Shown piece after piece: positions 27,162 to 36,168 of a stretch of 64,000 nucleotides of DNA. The stretch's first letter is position 1. Every line of letters begins with the position of its first letter. The stretch comes from RUG11690 sp045616665 (GTDB taxonomy: Bacteria > Bacteroidota > Bacteroidia > Bacteroidales > WCHB1-69): contig JAZLHE010000045.1 of the NCBI GenBank assembly GCA_045616665.1, positions 5,297 through 69,296 of the forward strand, in the 5' to 3' direction. A model generated the notes under the pieces. That model was not told the DNA's origin and did no database searches. It worked only from the letters and a program-made list of their open reading frames with translations. Both the position numbers and the translations under genes were made by a program.

Positions 27162-27476
27162 TTACAGCAAAGCGTCAATTTTGGCGGTGAGTTCGCTTTT
27201 TTTCAAAGTGCCCACATTCACATCTTTAACTTCACCACCTTTCAGAAAAACGATCATAGGGATGTTGCGAACGCCAAACTGCATGGCGATGTCGTTGTTG
27301 TCATCCACATTGCATTTGCCGATGACGGCCTTGCCTTCGTATTCGGCAGCCACTTCTTCAATAGTTGGACCTAAAGCCTTGCATGGGCCACACCAGGGAG
27401 CCCAAAAGTCAATGACTACTAGTTGATCACCGCTTGCCAGTGATTCAAAATTGCTGGAATTAATTTCTAATGCCAT
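27162..27476 (-). CDS. trxA: Thioredoxin
   Basis: 104 aa, the standard thioredoxin length. The WCGPCK active site is at residues 28-33, preceded by VIDFWAP, with the cis-proline NIPMIVFLKGG loop downstream. Cytosolic disulfide reductase that recycles enzymes such as methionine sulfoxide and ribonucleotide reductases; the window's Msr fusion would need such a donor. 45 bases after prfA. Confidence 0.95.
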   Translation of the reverse strand: MALEINSSNFESLASGDQLVVIDFWAPWCGPCKALGPTIEEVAAEYEGKAVIGKCNVDDNNDIAMQFGVRNIPMIVFLKGGEVKDVNVGTLKKSELTAKIDALL

Positions 27477-27521
27477 ATTCTTGTGTATTTAATGATTAAT
27501 AATATTTCTTTTTTATTGAAT

Positions 27522-28607
27522 TTATTGAACTTCAACGGCTTCTTTTAATCTTTCCGCATTTTCTGCCACTTGCAGGGCCTCGATGGTCTCTTGAATGTCG
27601 CCATCCATAAATCCGACCAGGTTATACATCGTAAGATTGATGCGGTGGTCGGTAACGCGGTTTTGAGGATAGTTGTAGGTGCGAATCTTGGCCGAACGGT
27701 CGCCGGTAGATACCATGGTTTTACGCTTGGAGGCCACCTCGTCAAGATATTTCTTGTATTCACGCTCAAAAAGACGGGTTCTCAATACGCTCATCGCCTT
27801 GTCGAGGTTTTTTAACTGGGATTTTTCATCCTGAATAGCGACTACGATACCCGTGGGGATGTGGGTCAAACGAACAGCAGAGTAGGTGGTGTTGACGGAC
27901 TGGCCGCCAGGACCGGATGAGCAGTAGGTGTCCTTACGAATATCGCTCATTTTCAGTTCCACATCAAATTCGTCGGCTTCGGGCAGAACAACCACGGAGG
28001 CGGCGGAGGTGTGAACACGTCCTTGTGCTTCGGTTTGCGGAACACGCTGTACGCGGTGAACACCTGATTCGTACTTCATCAGGCCGTAAACACCGTCACC
28101 ACTGATGGTGAAGACAATTTCCTTGAAACCGCCGACGGTGCCTTCGGTCATCGAAACCACTTCGTATTTCCAGCCTCTTTTATCGCAGTAATGTTGGTAC
28201 ATACGGAATAAGTCCCCGGCAAAGATGCTGGCTTCGTCGCCACCGGTGCCGGCACGGATTTCCACTTGCGCGTTTTTGCTGTCCTGAGGATCGGAAGGCA
28301 GCAGCAACAAGCGGATGTCTTCTTCCATTTTGTCTTTTTCTTTCAGAAAATTGTCCAATTCCTCTTTCGCCATTTCACGAAAGTCCTCGTCTTTTTCAGT
28401 GGCAATGACTTCTTTGGAATTGGCAATGTTCTCCACAATGTTTTTGTATTTCTTATAGGCTTCCACCACGGCTTGCAAATCCTTGTAATCCTTGCTCAAT
28501 TTGATGAATTTCTTCATATCGGCAATGATTTCCGGCTTGGTGATTTCTTCCCCGATTTCAAGCCATCTTTGATGTATAATCGCCAGTTTGTCTAATAAAT
28601 CGTTCAT
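27522..28607 (-). CDS. prfA: Peptide chain release factor 1
   Basis: 361 aa. The GGQ loop (234-236, in SSGPGGQSVNTT) triggers peptidyl-tRNA hydrolysis. The stop-codon recognition tripeptide is PQT (190-192, in RVPQTEAQG), the PxT type of RF1 that reads UAA and UAG, not the SPF type of RF2. No in-frame UGA frameshift site is present, as expected for RF1. N-terminal coiled coil about residues 35-100. First gene of a prfA-trxA-POT run. Confidence 0.95.
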   Translation of the reverse strand: MNDLLDKLAIIHQRWLEIGEEITKPEIIADMKKFIKLSKDYKDLQAVVEAYKKYKNIVENIANSKEVIATEKDEDFREMAKEELDNFLKEKDKMEEDIRLLLLPSDPQDSKNAQVEIRAGTGGDEASIFAGDLFRMYQHYCDKRGWKYEVVSMTEGTVGGFKEIVFTISGDGVYGLMKYESGVHRVQRVPQTEAQGRVHTSAASVVVLPEADEFDVELKMSDIRKDTYCSSGPGGQSVNTTYSAVRLTHIPTGIVVAIQDEKSQLKNLDKAMSVLRTRLFEREYKKYLDEVASKRKTMVSTGDRSAKIRTYNYPQNRVTDHRINLTMYNLVGFMDGDIQETIEALQVAENAERLKEAVEVQ

Positions 28608-28634
28608 TATTTCTCCAATGTATTAATGAGGTTG

Positions 28635-28642
28635 CAAACTTA
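28635..28642 (-). promoter_or_regulatory. -7 box TAAGTTTG for prfA
   Basis: The minus strand reads TAAGTTTG, 28 bases before the prfA ATG, in the divergent gap between prfA and ddl. Confidence 0.45.
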
Positions 28643-28768
28643 CAAAAATTTTTGGATTTTTTATCTGTCTAAATCAAATTTTAAAACGTAATAAATCTTG
28701 TCTTAAAATTAACTTGTTGATGTTCAAAAAATTATTGATGATGGGAAAAATGACGACATCGATTTTAG

Positions 28769-28776
28769 TATTTTTG
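28769..28776 (+). promoter_or_regulatory. -7 box TATTTTTG for the ddl envelope cluster
   Basis: TATTTTTG, 23 bases before the ddl ATG. It likely drives the closely packed genes from ddl to lpxK, which have gaps of only 4-12 bases. Confidence 0.5.
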
Positions 28777-28799
28777 CGAGATTACATAATAATATAGAA

Positions 28800-29780
28800 A
28801 TGAAAAACATAGCTATCTTGGCCGGTGGAAATTCCGGCGAATATGAAGTCTCTCTCAAAACCGGTGAGAATATAATGAATCAGATGGATAGAAAGTTGTT
28901 CAACCCTTATTTTATTCACGTTAAGGGTACCGAATGGACTTATTGCGATGAGCAAAAACATCAATATTTCATCGATAAAAACGACTTTTCGTTAACGCTT
29001 AACGGTCAGAAAATCATTTTTGATGTCGTGTTCATTGCTATTCACGGAAATCCGGGAGAAAACGGAAAGTTTCAGGGCTATTTTGATATGCTCGACATCC
29101 CTTATACCGGTTGTGATTGTTTCTGCTCGGCTTTGACTTTCAACAAATATTTCTGCAATGCTGTTTTGCGTGAGATCGGCATTCCTGTTTCCCCTTCCCT
29201 CCATTTTTATCGCAATGATGTTATTGATGAGGCTGCCGTTGAAAGCGTTTGCGGTTTTCCCTGCTTCGTCAAGCCGTGCAATTCGGGTTCCAGCGTCGGT
29301 GTGACGAAAGTGCAAAATGCGGATCAGATGAGAGCCGCCATTGCCGAAGCATTCAAGTACGATGACCAGCTGATGATTGAGAAGTTGATTTCAGGTCAGG
29401 AACTGGCTTGCGGTGTGGCTACCGTGGATGGTCAATTGCGTGCTTTGGCCGTGACTGAAATTACCAGCAAGAACGAATTTTATGATTACCAGTCTAAATA
29501 CACCGATGGCTTGCACGATTTGATTACTCCCGCACGCCTGTCTAAGGAAAATTATGATTTGGTGATGAAATATTCTGAAAAAGTTTATCACCATTTAAAC
29601 TGTAAGGGGGTTGTGCGTGTCGATTTTATTATAACGCCGGAAGGAACGCCCTATTTCTTGGAAATCAATACGATTCCAGGACAAACCGCAATGAGTATCA
29701 TTCCTAATCAAGTGAAATACAATAAAATAGATTTAAAAGATTTTTACACAGGCGTCGTTTTAGATGCACTCAACAAATAA
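28800..29780 (+). CDS. ddl: D-alanine--D-alanine ligase
   Basis: 326 aa. ATP-grasp ligase: N-terminal AGGNSGEYEVSLKTG (the glycine-rich GGxSxExxVS motif), central PCFVKPCNSGSSVGVTKV nucleotide-binding strand, and C-terminal VDFIITPEGTPYFLEINTIPG carrying the Mg-binding Glu and Asn. It makes D-Ala-D-Ala for peptidoglycan in the cytosol. Leads a compact plus-strand envelope cluster; 5 bases to the next gene. Confidence 0.95.
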   Translation: MKNIAILAGGNSGEYEVSLKTGENIMNQMDRKLFNPYFIHVKGTEWTYCDEQKHQYFIDKNDFSLTLNGQKIIFDVVFIAIHGNPGENGKFQGYFDMLDIPYTGCDCFCSALTFNKYFCNAVLREIGIPVSPSLHFYRNDVIDEAAVESVCGFPCFVKPCNSGSSVGVTKVQNADQMRAAIAEAFKYDDQLMIEKLISGQELACGVATVDGQLRALAVTEITSKNEFYDYQSKYTDGLHDLITPARLSKENYDLVMKYSEKVYHHLNCKGVVRVDFIITPEGTPYFLEINTIPGQTAMSIIPNQVKYNKIDLKDFYTGVVLDALNK

Positions 29781-29785
29781 TCCGA

Positions 29786-30862
29786 ATGAAAAAACGTATC
29801 ACATTTTTAGTTTTATGCTTTGCCTGTCTGCAATTGTCAGCACAATATACAGACCAGGATATCGTCAATTACCTGAATCAGTATAAGGATTTGGCGATTC
29901 AAAAGATGTATCAATACAAAATTCCGGCCAGCATTACCTTGGCGCAAGGGGTTTTTGAAAGTGCCTGCGGAACCAGCCGCTTGGCTCGTGAAGGCAATAA
30001 CCATTTTGGTATCAAGTGTCATAACACCTGGACAGGAGACACTTTGCGAATTGATGATGATGAGTTGCAGGAATGTTTCAGAAAATACGCAACTCCCGAA
30101 GAATCTTATAATGACCATTCCTTGTTTTTGACTTCGCGTTCACGTTATGCCAATCTGTTTGAATTGGACGTGATGGATTATGAAGCCTGGGCAAGGGGTT
30201 TGAAGGCCGCCGGCTATGCGACGAATCCCAAATATGCCGACCGCCTGATCGATTTGATTAAGCGGTTCAATATTGCCCAATATGATACTTTGTATCAACA
30301 GCGTCTGGCCAGTAACTGGTTTACTGACGAAAATGTCAGAAAACAGGACGAAGTGGCTCAAGCAGAAATGAAAAAAACACCATCGCCAAAGTTCGTTGCC
30401 ATCAAGCAGGACAGTGTGGTTACTCCTAAGAAAAATGTGGAAAAAGTTACACCGGCTACTTCAAAATGCTTGGTGTTTACGGCCACTCCCACGGATTTTC
30501 CGAAAGTGAAATGTCCGTTTACCGATAGGGAAGTTTTTGCCAATAATAAGACCTATTTTGTTATTGCGGCGGAAAATGACACTTACGCCTCCATTGCCAA
30601 AGATGTTCAGGATACTGAAAAAAATCTTCGAAAATACAACGATGTCACAGATTCTAAACAACAGTTGGAACCGGGCGAAGTGGTTTATCTTGGCATTAAA
30701 GGCAAGACCGCTACAGAAAAAAATCACTTGGTTCAAGCCGGGGAAACCTTGCGCTATGTCTCTCAAAAATACGGTATTAGATTGAATTTTATCTTTAAAT
30801 ACAATAATTTGAATGAAAATTCAGTTATTCATCCAAACGATATCATTATATTGAAACATTAA
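29786..30862 (+). CDS. Glucosaminidase (GH73-like) with LysM domains, catalytic Glu present
   Basis: 358 aa. Signal peptide (residues 1-19). Residues 20-172 form a mannosyl-glycoprotein endo-beta-N-acetylglucosaminidase-like (GH73) domain: ITLAQGVFESACGTSRLA with the general acid Glu58, NHFGIKC, and SYNDHSLFL / YATNPKYADRLIDLI later. After a charged linker come two LysM-like units (about 252-310 and 312-358; HLVQAGETLRYVSQKYGI and NDIIILK), which bind glycan chains. It should cleave beta-1,4 GlcNAc-MurNAc bonds in the periplasm. It is followed after 4 bases by a paralog lacking the Glu. Confidence 0.9.
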   Translation: MKKRITFLVLCFACLQLSAQYTDQDIVNYLNQYKDLAIQKMYQYKIPASITLAQGVFESACGTSRLAREGNNHFGIKCHNTWTGDTLRIDDDELQECFRKYATPEESYNDHSLFLTSRSRYANLFELDVMDYEAWARGLKAAGYATNPKYADRLIDLIKRFNIAQYDTLYQQRLASNWFTDENVRKQDEVAQAEMKKTPSPKFVAIKQDSVVTPKKNVEKVTPATSKCLVFTATPTDFPKVKCPFTDREVFANNKTYFVIAAENDTYASIAKDVQDTEKNLRKYNDVTDSKQQLEPGEVVYLGIKGKTATEKNHLVQAGETLRYVSQKYGIRLNFIFKYNNLNENSVIHPNDIIILKH

Positions 30863-30866
30863 GACT

Positions 30867-32105
30867 ATGAAAAGAATATTTTTATTAATTGCTTGTTTTT
30901 CAACTTTTTTTGCATATTCTCAATATACGGAAGAAGATGTTTTATCCTATATTGACAAATATTCTTCCCTGGCGGTGCAGTCAATGAAGACGTACCATAT
31001 TCCTGCCAGCGTGAAGTTGGCGCAGGCCATCTATTCTTCCAATGCGGGACAAAGTAAGGTGGCGAAGGAATCCTTGAATCATTTTGGACTTTTGTGCAAC
31101 AATGAATACAAGGGCGAAATGTATTATGAAACTTCCGACAAAAGTGGCAATTGCTACCGCTTGTACAATAATGTGGAAGAATCGTTTCAAGACCATAATT
31201 TGTTTTTGACGACTCGTCCACGCTATGCGGCTTTATTTGAACTTCCAGCCGATGATTACAGATCTTGGGCCAATGGCTTGCAGACCTGCGGCTATTCAAT
31301 TAACCCAGAGTATGCGCAGCGTTTAATCAATCTGATTGAAAAATACAATTTGACTCGTTTTGATAGAACTTCCGAAAATCCGGTTCGGCCGGCAGAAATA
31401 GAAAAAACAGCAGAACCTGAAGTGGCTATGCAAGTGGCTGTTCCTGCGGTTGTTCCCGTGGCAGCAGCGACTCCAACCGAACCTCAGCAAGCCCAGGTGG
31501 AACCTAAAAACGAAGTTCAGCCGGCGGTTGACAAAGTTGAAAGTCCAGCTTCTCTTCCGGAAAAGAAAGAAAATACAAAAATTGAAGATAATCAAACGGT
31601 AAAGCCGGATACGGTGATTGATGGAATTGAAATCTATATTAACCGCGTCAAGGCGAAAAAGGCGGCTAAAGCTCCCAATAGTAATGCGGCGGAATCGAAA
31701 CCCATCATTAATATGAATGTTTTCACGGCTAAAGACAATGAATATAAGGTGAGTTATTTCCCAAATACGCAGCGTGATGTATATGAAAACAACAAAATTA
31801 AGTTTGTTATCGCACGCAAGGGTGACACTTACGCAAAGTTGGCATACGAAACCCGGTTGATGGAATCGGATTTGCGCACGTACAATGATGCTTCTGAAAA
31901 CTATGAACCTTTGGAAGGCGAAGTCGTATATTTGCAATTGAAAAATACAAAGTCAGAGGTGAGCTACCATAAGTTGGATTATGGTGATTCGTTTAGGTAT
32001 TTGTCACAAAAATATGCGATTCAATTAAAATTGTTACTGAAACGCAATAAACAGCCTGATGGCGGTTTTGTCGCGGGTTCGTTAATTTGCGTTGATTGTA
32101 AGTAA
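30867..32105 (+). CDS. Pseudo-glucosaminidase paralog with LysM domains (catalytic Glu replaced by Ser)
   Basis: 412 aa. Signal peptide, GH73-like domain and C-terminal LysM-like region colinear with the gene before it. Where that protein has AQGVFESACG, this one has AQAIYSSNAG: Glu58 is Ser57 (codon TCT at 31035-31037). Fold-marking residues remain (NHFG, FQDHNLFLTTRPRYA, YSINPEYAQRLINLI). The middle has a long Pro/Ala/Glu-rich linker (about 175-250). By GH73 knowledge, loss of this Glu should abolish hydrolysis. The intact frame and preserved fold argue against decay, so a binding, scaffolding or regulatory role beside the active paralog is inferred. Confidence 0.82.
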   Translation: MKRIFLLIACFSTFFAYSQYTEEDVLSYIDKYSSLAVQSMKTYHIPASVKLAQAIYSSNAGQSKVAKESLNHFGLLCNNEYKGEMYYETSDKSGNCYRLYNNVEESFQDHNLFLTTRPRYAALFELPADDYRSWANGLQTCGYSINPEYAQRLINLIEKYNLTRFDRTSENPVRPAEIEKTAEPEVAMQVAVPAVVPVAAATPTEPQQAQVEPKNEVQPAVDKVESPASLPEKKENTKIEDNQTVKPDTVIDGIEIYINRVKAKKAAKAPNSNAAESKPIINMNVFTAKDNEYKVSYFPNTQRDVYENNKIKFVIARKGDTYAKLAYETRLMESDLRTYNDASENYEPLEGEVVYLQLKNTKSEVSYHKLDYGDSFRYLSQKYAIQLKLLLKRNKQPDGGFVAGSLICVDCK

Positions 32106-32114
32106 TCAGGGAAA

Positions 32115-33074
32115 ATGGCCAAAACCTTTTATCATTTTAATACGAAAACCCTTTCGTTTGAAAAGGTTAAGTTGAGTGTAAAAGACATAGTCAGGCGTGT
32201 GCTGTGGATTTTTGCCAGTGCTTTGACTTTTGCGGCCATTTTTATTTGGATAGCTTTTTACTTGATTGATTCTCCAAAGGAAAAGATGCTTCAACAGGAG
32301 AACGAAAAACTGAAAGCTCAAATCAAAAGTCTGGACAAACGCCTGGATGTGATGTCGGATGCCTTGGCGGATATAGAAAATCGTGATGACAATATTTATC
32401 GTGTCATTTTTGAAACCAATCCGCTGCCGGCCGAGCAGCGTTATCCTCAATTGTATGCGCAAAAAAACACCCATTTGGACAACGGCGACGCTTTTGAATT
32501 GATGAAGGGCGTTTCTGATAAGGCTGATCGACTTATTGTGCAGTTGTCGGCCCAATCGCGTTCTTTTGATACAATTGCCGACGTGGCACAGCGAAAATCC
32601 GATATGCTGATGTCCATTCCGGCTATTCGTCCTATGAAGAACATCCATTCTGTCACTTCCGGTTTTGGTCGCCGTTATCATCCTATTTTGAAAACAATGA
32701 GAATGCACACAGGCGTGGATATTGCCGCACCCAAGGGTACGCCTATCTATGCGACTGCCGACGGCCGTGTCACAAGTCAAACGGGCGGTAGCGGATATGG
32801 CATTACGGTGGTTATCAATCACGGCTATTCCTATCAGTCGTTGTATGCGCATTTGTCTAAAAAGGTGGTAAAACCTGGCGAAAAGGTTAAACGCGGACAA
32901 CTGATTGGCTATGTGGGAAATACGGGCTTGTCATTTGGACCTCATCTTCATTATGAAGTCATCAAGGGCGGCGTAAAAGTGAACCCTGTCCATTATTTCT
33001 TTGACGATATCACTCCTCAAGAATATGACGCCATTCTTGAATCTTCTAAAATTGTTAACCAGGCGTTGTCTTAA
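32115..33074 (+). CDS. M23 family metallopeptidase, membrane-anchored
   Basis: 319 aa. N-terminal cytosolic stub, one TM segment (about 34-54), coiled coil (about 58-95), and a C-terminal LytM domain with MHTGVDIAAP (H-x3-D), YAHL and FGPHLHYEV (HxH), so all zinc ligands are present. Members cleave peptide cross-links in peptidoglycan or activate amidases. The domain order (TM, coiled coil, LytM) resembles envelope-division M23 proteins. 9 bases after the pseudo-glucosaminidase gene; next to a second M23 gene. Confidence 0.9.
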   Translation: MAKTFYHFNTKTLSFEKVKLSVKDIVRRVLWIFASALTFAAIFIWIAFYLIDSPKEKMLQQENEKLKAQIKSLDKRLDVMSDALADIENRDDNIYRVIFETNPLPAEQRYPQLYAQKNTHLDNGDAFELMKGVSDKADRLIVQLSAQSRSFDTIADVAQRKSDMLMSIPAIRPMKNIHSVTSGFGRRYHPILKTMRMHTGVDIAAPKGTPIYATADGRVTSQTGGSGYGITVVINHGYSYQSLYAHLSKKVVKPGEKVKRGQLIGYVGNTGLSFGPHLHYEVIKGGVKVNPVHYFFDDITPQEYDAILESSKIVNQALS

Positions 33075-33086
33075 AAATCTGCGAAT

Positions 33087-34010
33087 ATGGAATTCAAAAG
33101 TTTTTATAGAAAAATCAAGCAGCTTTTTAAGGATATTTCTGCCAATTGGAAGACACACTATCGCTTGACGATTAAGACGGAAGAAAACCACGCAGAGAAG
33201 TTTTCGCTTGTCTTGACCCCGCAGCGTATTTTCGTCATTGTGGGGTCGGCGGCGGTTTTCCTCATTGCGCTAACCGCTTTGATTATCAGCGTAACACCCT
33301 TGAAATACTACATTCCGGGCTATACTACCTTGGAAGAACACAAGTTATACTTGAATGTATCGGCTCAGGTGGATTCTATGTCTCTTTTGGCACAACAAAA
33401 TCAGCAATATTTAGACAATTTGTACAATATTTTGAATGATCAGATTGAGGAAGATGAAAATAGTATGGACGGCGAAGGTTCCCAAACTGCCAGCCACGAT
33501 TTGACAGAGCGGGACAATACGCAGAAAGAGGCTATGGAAGAAGTCGATAACCAGGCAAATATGCTGTTGTCAAATAATGTGAGGACGGAAGAGGATAACA
33601 GCAAAATTCCCGTAACGCATCGGGCGAATATCAGTAATATCACACTTTATACTCCTACAACCGGAATGATTGTGAAGAATTTTGATATGGCCAGCAATCA
33701 TTATGGCATTGATATTCAGAATAAAAGGCATACGATTATTACTTGTGTGGCCGACGGCATTGTTATTTATTCGGGATTTGATCCTATTAGTGGAAATACC
33801 TTGGTCGTGCAGCATCCAGGCAACATCATTTCCATTTATATGCATGCGGATGTGTTGCTTAAGTCGGTGGGTACGAAAGTGACTATGGGCGAAGCCATTG
33901 CCAAGATGGGAATGAGTGGCAATGATGACATAAAAGGTCCTCATTTGCATTTTGAATTGTGGTACAACGGATTTCCTGTTAATCCGTTGGATTATATCGT
34001 TATTAAATAA
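33087..34010 (+). CDS. Second M23 family metallopeptidase, membrane-anchored
   Basis: 307 aa. TM segment about residues 48-69, an acidic Asn/Gln/Glu-rich linker (100-180), and a C-terminal LytM domain: NHYGIDI (H-x3-D), ISIYMHADVLLK (third His) and GPHLHFELWYNG (HxH). The zinc ligands appear complete, so it is probably active. Sequence is only distantly like the M23 gene before it, so not a recent duplicate. 12 bases downstream of that gene and 8 bases before phoH. Confidence 0.88.
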   Translation: MEFKSFYRKIKQLFKDISANWKTHYRLTIKTEENHAEKFSLVLTPQRIFVIVGSAAVFLIALTALIISVTPLKYYIPGYTTLEEHKLYLNVSAQVDSMSLLAQQNQQYLDNLYNILNDQIEEDENSMDGEGSQTASHDLTERDNTQKEAMEEVDNQANMLLSNNVRTEEDNSKIPVTHRANISNITLYTPTTGMIVKNFDMASNHYGIDIQNKRHTIITCVADGIVIYSGFDPISGNTLVVQHPGNIISIYMHADVLLKSVGTKVTMGEAIAKMGMSGNDDIKGPHLHFELWYNGFPVNPLDYIVIK

Positions 34011-34018
34011 TATCCATT

Positions 34019-35005
34019 ATGGAAAATAATATTACGCTTGATCCAGCCAATGTGATAGGCATATACGGACATAACAATTCCAATATAGATTTGCTTCGCA
34101 ATATTTATCCTAAAATAAAAATCACCGCGCGGGGAAATGAGGTAAAGGTGACGGGAGAAGACAGTGAGGTAGAGCTTTTTGTTGCACGTTTTGAATTGTT
34201 GCTGAAGCATTATGAACAATTTGGCAAAATTGATGAAACCGACATTCTAAATATTACCGCTTCTGAAGATGACAGTTTTTATCGTATGGACAGCAGCGGT
34301 ATTGTAGATAATATTATCTTGCACGGTCGCGAAGGTCGTGTTATCAAGGCTATTACGCCAAATCAGCGGAAAATGGTGGAAAGTGCAGCAAAAAATGATA
34401 TGGTATTTGCCATTGGACCCGCGGGAACCGGAAAAACATATACGGCGGTTGCATTGGCCGTTCGTGCCTTGAAAAACAAACAGATACGTCGTGTTATCTT
34501 AACTCGTCCCGCCGTGGAGGCAGGCGAGAATTTAGGTTTTCTGCCCGGCGATTTGCGTGATAAATTAGATCCTTATTTGCAACCACTTTATGACGCGTTA
34601 TGGGATATGATGCCGATGCAGAAGCTAATTTCATATATGGATGACAAAACCATTGAAATTGCTCCCTTGGCTTTTATGCGTGGTCGTACCTTGGACAATG
34701 CCTACGTGATTTTGGACGAGGCGCAAAATGCTACCGAAAGCCAAATCAAGATGTTTTTGACCCGTATGGGACGTAATGCCAAATTCTTTATTACAGGTGA
34801 TATTACCCAAATCGATTTGCCCAAACATCAAAAATCGGGTTTGGTGAATGCCGGACGCGTGTTAAAAGGGGTGAAAGGAATCGATTTTATTTATATGGAT
34901 AATGGAGATGTCGTCAGACATCAGTTGGTTACCAAGATTATACAAAGATATGAGCAGTGGGAGGAAGCAAAAAATAAGGAGCTTGAAACCGGTGAAGACA
35001 AGTAG
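34019..35005 (+). CDS. PhoH family ATPase
   Basis: 328 aa. P-loop GPAGTGKTYTAVALA (Walker A), LTRPAVEAGENLGFLPGDL (PhoH signature), VILDEAQN (Walker B), and FITGDITQIDLP. The N-terminal ~110 residues hold a KH-like region. PhoH-type ATPases are cytosolic and linked to RNA metabolism, often beside ybeY in other bacteria; here it sits in an envelope cluster. The stop overlaps lpxK's GTG start by 14 bases, so translational coupling is likely. Confidence 0.92.
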   Translation: MENNITLDPANVIGIYGHNNSNIDLLRNIYPKIKITARGNEVKVTGEDSEVELFVARFELLLKHYEQFGKIDETDILNITASEDDSFYRMDSSGIVDNIILHGREGRVIKAITPNQRKMVESAAKNDMVFAIGPAGTGKTYTAVALAVRALKNKQIRRVILTRPAVEAGENLGFLPGDLRDKLDPYLQPLYDALWDMMPMQKLISYMDDKTIEIAPLAFMRGRTLDNAYVILDEAQNATESQIKMFLTRMGRNAKFFITGDITQIDLPKHQKSGLVNAGRVLKGVKGIDFIYMDNGDVVRHQLVTKIIQRYEQWEEAKNKELETGEDK

Positions 35006-36047
35006 GTATTTGCTTTTCCCGATTGCCTGGATTTATGGGGTGGCGGCGGCATTGCGGCGCTGGTTCTATCGTTGCGGATTGCTCAAATCGTTTGTTTCAC
35101 CCGTAAAGACCATTGCGGTGGGCAATTTGTCCGTGGGTGGCACCGGAAAAACCCCTCATGTGGAATACCTGATTAGACTTTTGTCTGATAAATTTGAAAT
35201 TGCGACCTTGAGTCGAGGGTACAGACGCAAAACCAAGGGCTTTGTCCTGGCAAATGACATTGACGATTCTGACTTGTCGGCCGAAACTGTTGGCGACGAG
35301 CCGTTGCAGTTTTATACGAAGTTCCCCAATGTCAAAGTGGCGGTGGCGGAACAGCGAAAAGTCGGATTGCAACAATTGCATTTGAGATTTCCACAGCTGC
35401 AATGCGTCATTTTGGATGACTGTTACCAACATTTGCAGGTGGAGCCAAAATGTAGAATTTTGCTCACGGAATTCCATCAACCATATTGCGATGACTTTCC
35501 CGTTCCGATGGGAAGACTTCGTGAATTTAAATCCGCAGCCCGTTGGGCGGATATGGTCATCGTTTCCAAATCACCGGCAGAATTGCCGCTTGATCAAAAG
35601 GAAATTTGGCGAAAACGATTGGATTTGCAAGAACATCAGCAGTTGTTTTTTACCGCGATGAAATATGGCGAATGGCAGCCGTTGACCGAAATGGCACGTC
35701 AAAAACCGTTTGAATCTAAGGCAGAAGTGGTTTTGCTGACAGCTATCGCCCATCCGGAACCCTTGTGCGAATACTTGCATTCAAAATATAGGCTGGTCAA
35801 GCATTTTCAATTTCCCGATCATCACTATTTTTCTAAAAATGAAATAGAAAATATTTATAATCAATACTTTGCAAATAATTCTGAAAATCGAATTTTGTTA
35901 ACGACCGAAAAAGACAGTATGCGTTTGCTATATCAAGAATTGGGTGAATATGTCGGCCGGATGCCTTTGTTTTCCATTCCCATCGAAGTCGAATTTTTAT
36001 TTGCCGATAAGGAAAAGTTTGATCAAATAATCATAAGTAATTTGTAA
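34992..36047 (+). CDS. lpxK: Tetraacyldisaccharide 4'-kinase
   Basis: About 351 aa from GTG 34992 (read as MKTSRYLLFPIAWIYG), chosen because the family begins at this residue pattern. The longer frame from 34902 would lie inside phoH, and TTG 34983 is an alternative. An N-terminal membrane-associated helix is followed by IAVGNLSVGGTGKTPHVEYL (P-loop) and LSRGYRRKTKGFV. It phosphorylates the lipid A disaccharide precursor at 4' on the inner-membrane face. Together with kdsC it shows the cell makes lipid A with KDO. End of the ddl cluster. Confidence 0.9.
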   Translation: MKTSRYLLFPIAWIYGVAAALRRWFYRCGLLKSFVSPVKTIAVGNLSVGGTGKTPHVEYLIRLLSDKFEIATLSRGYRRKTKGFVLANDIDDSDLSAETVGDEPLQFYTKFPNVKVAVAEQRKVGLQQLHLRFPQLQCVILDDCYQHLQVEPKCRILLTEFHQPYCDDFPVPMGRLREFKSAARWADMVIVSKSPAELPLDQKEIWRKRLDLQEHQQLFFTAMKYGEWQPLTEMARQKPFESKAEVVLLTAIAHPEPLCEYLHSKYRLVKHFQFPDHHYFSKNEIENIYNQYFANNSENRILLTTEKDSMRLLYQELGEYVGRMPLFSIPIEVEFLFADKEKFDQIIISNL

Positions 36048-36141
36048 TCAGTATTTTAAATATATTTTCATTTATTGTTTTAATATTTAGGTTGATAGCA
36101 TAGAAATTTGTTGAAGTAGGAATTTATATTGAACTTTTTAT

Positions 36142-36149
36142 TAATTTTG
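36142..36149 (+). promoter_or_regulatory. -7 box TAATTTTG for the PNP gene
   Basis: TAATTTTG, 19 bases before the ATG at 36169, in the AT-rich 121-base gap after lpxK. Confidence 0.5.
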
Positions 36150-36168
36150 CGAAATAAATAGAATTGCC

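Noticed and set aside
31323..31937. 204-aa antisense frame in the pseudo-glucosaminidase
   Set aside because: Arises from the Pro/Ala/Glu-rich linker on the sense strand; composition (Phe/Arg/Asn) is implausible.
32106..32900. 264-aa antisense frame in the first M23 gene
   Set aside because: The sense frame has a complete LytM motif set; the antisense one shows nothing.
34902..34991. Upstream extension of lpxK
   Set aside because: It lies inside phoH and is not part of the LpxK family; a GTG at 34992 gives the normal N-terminus.
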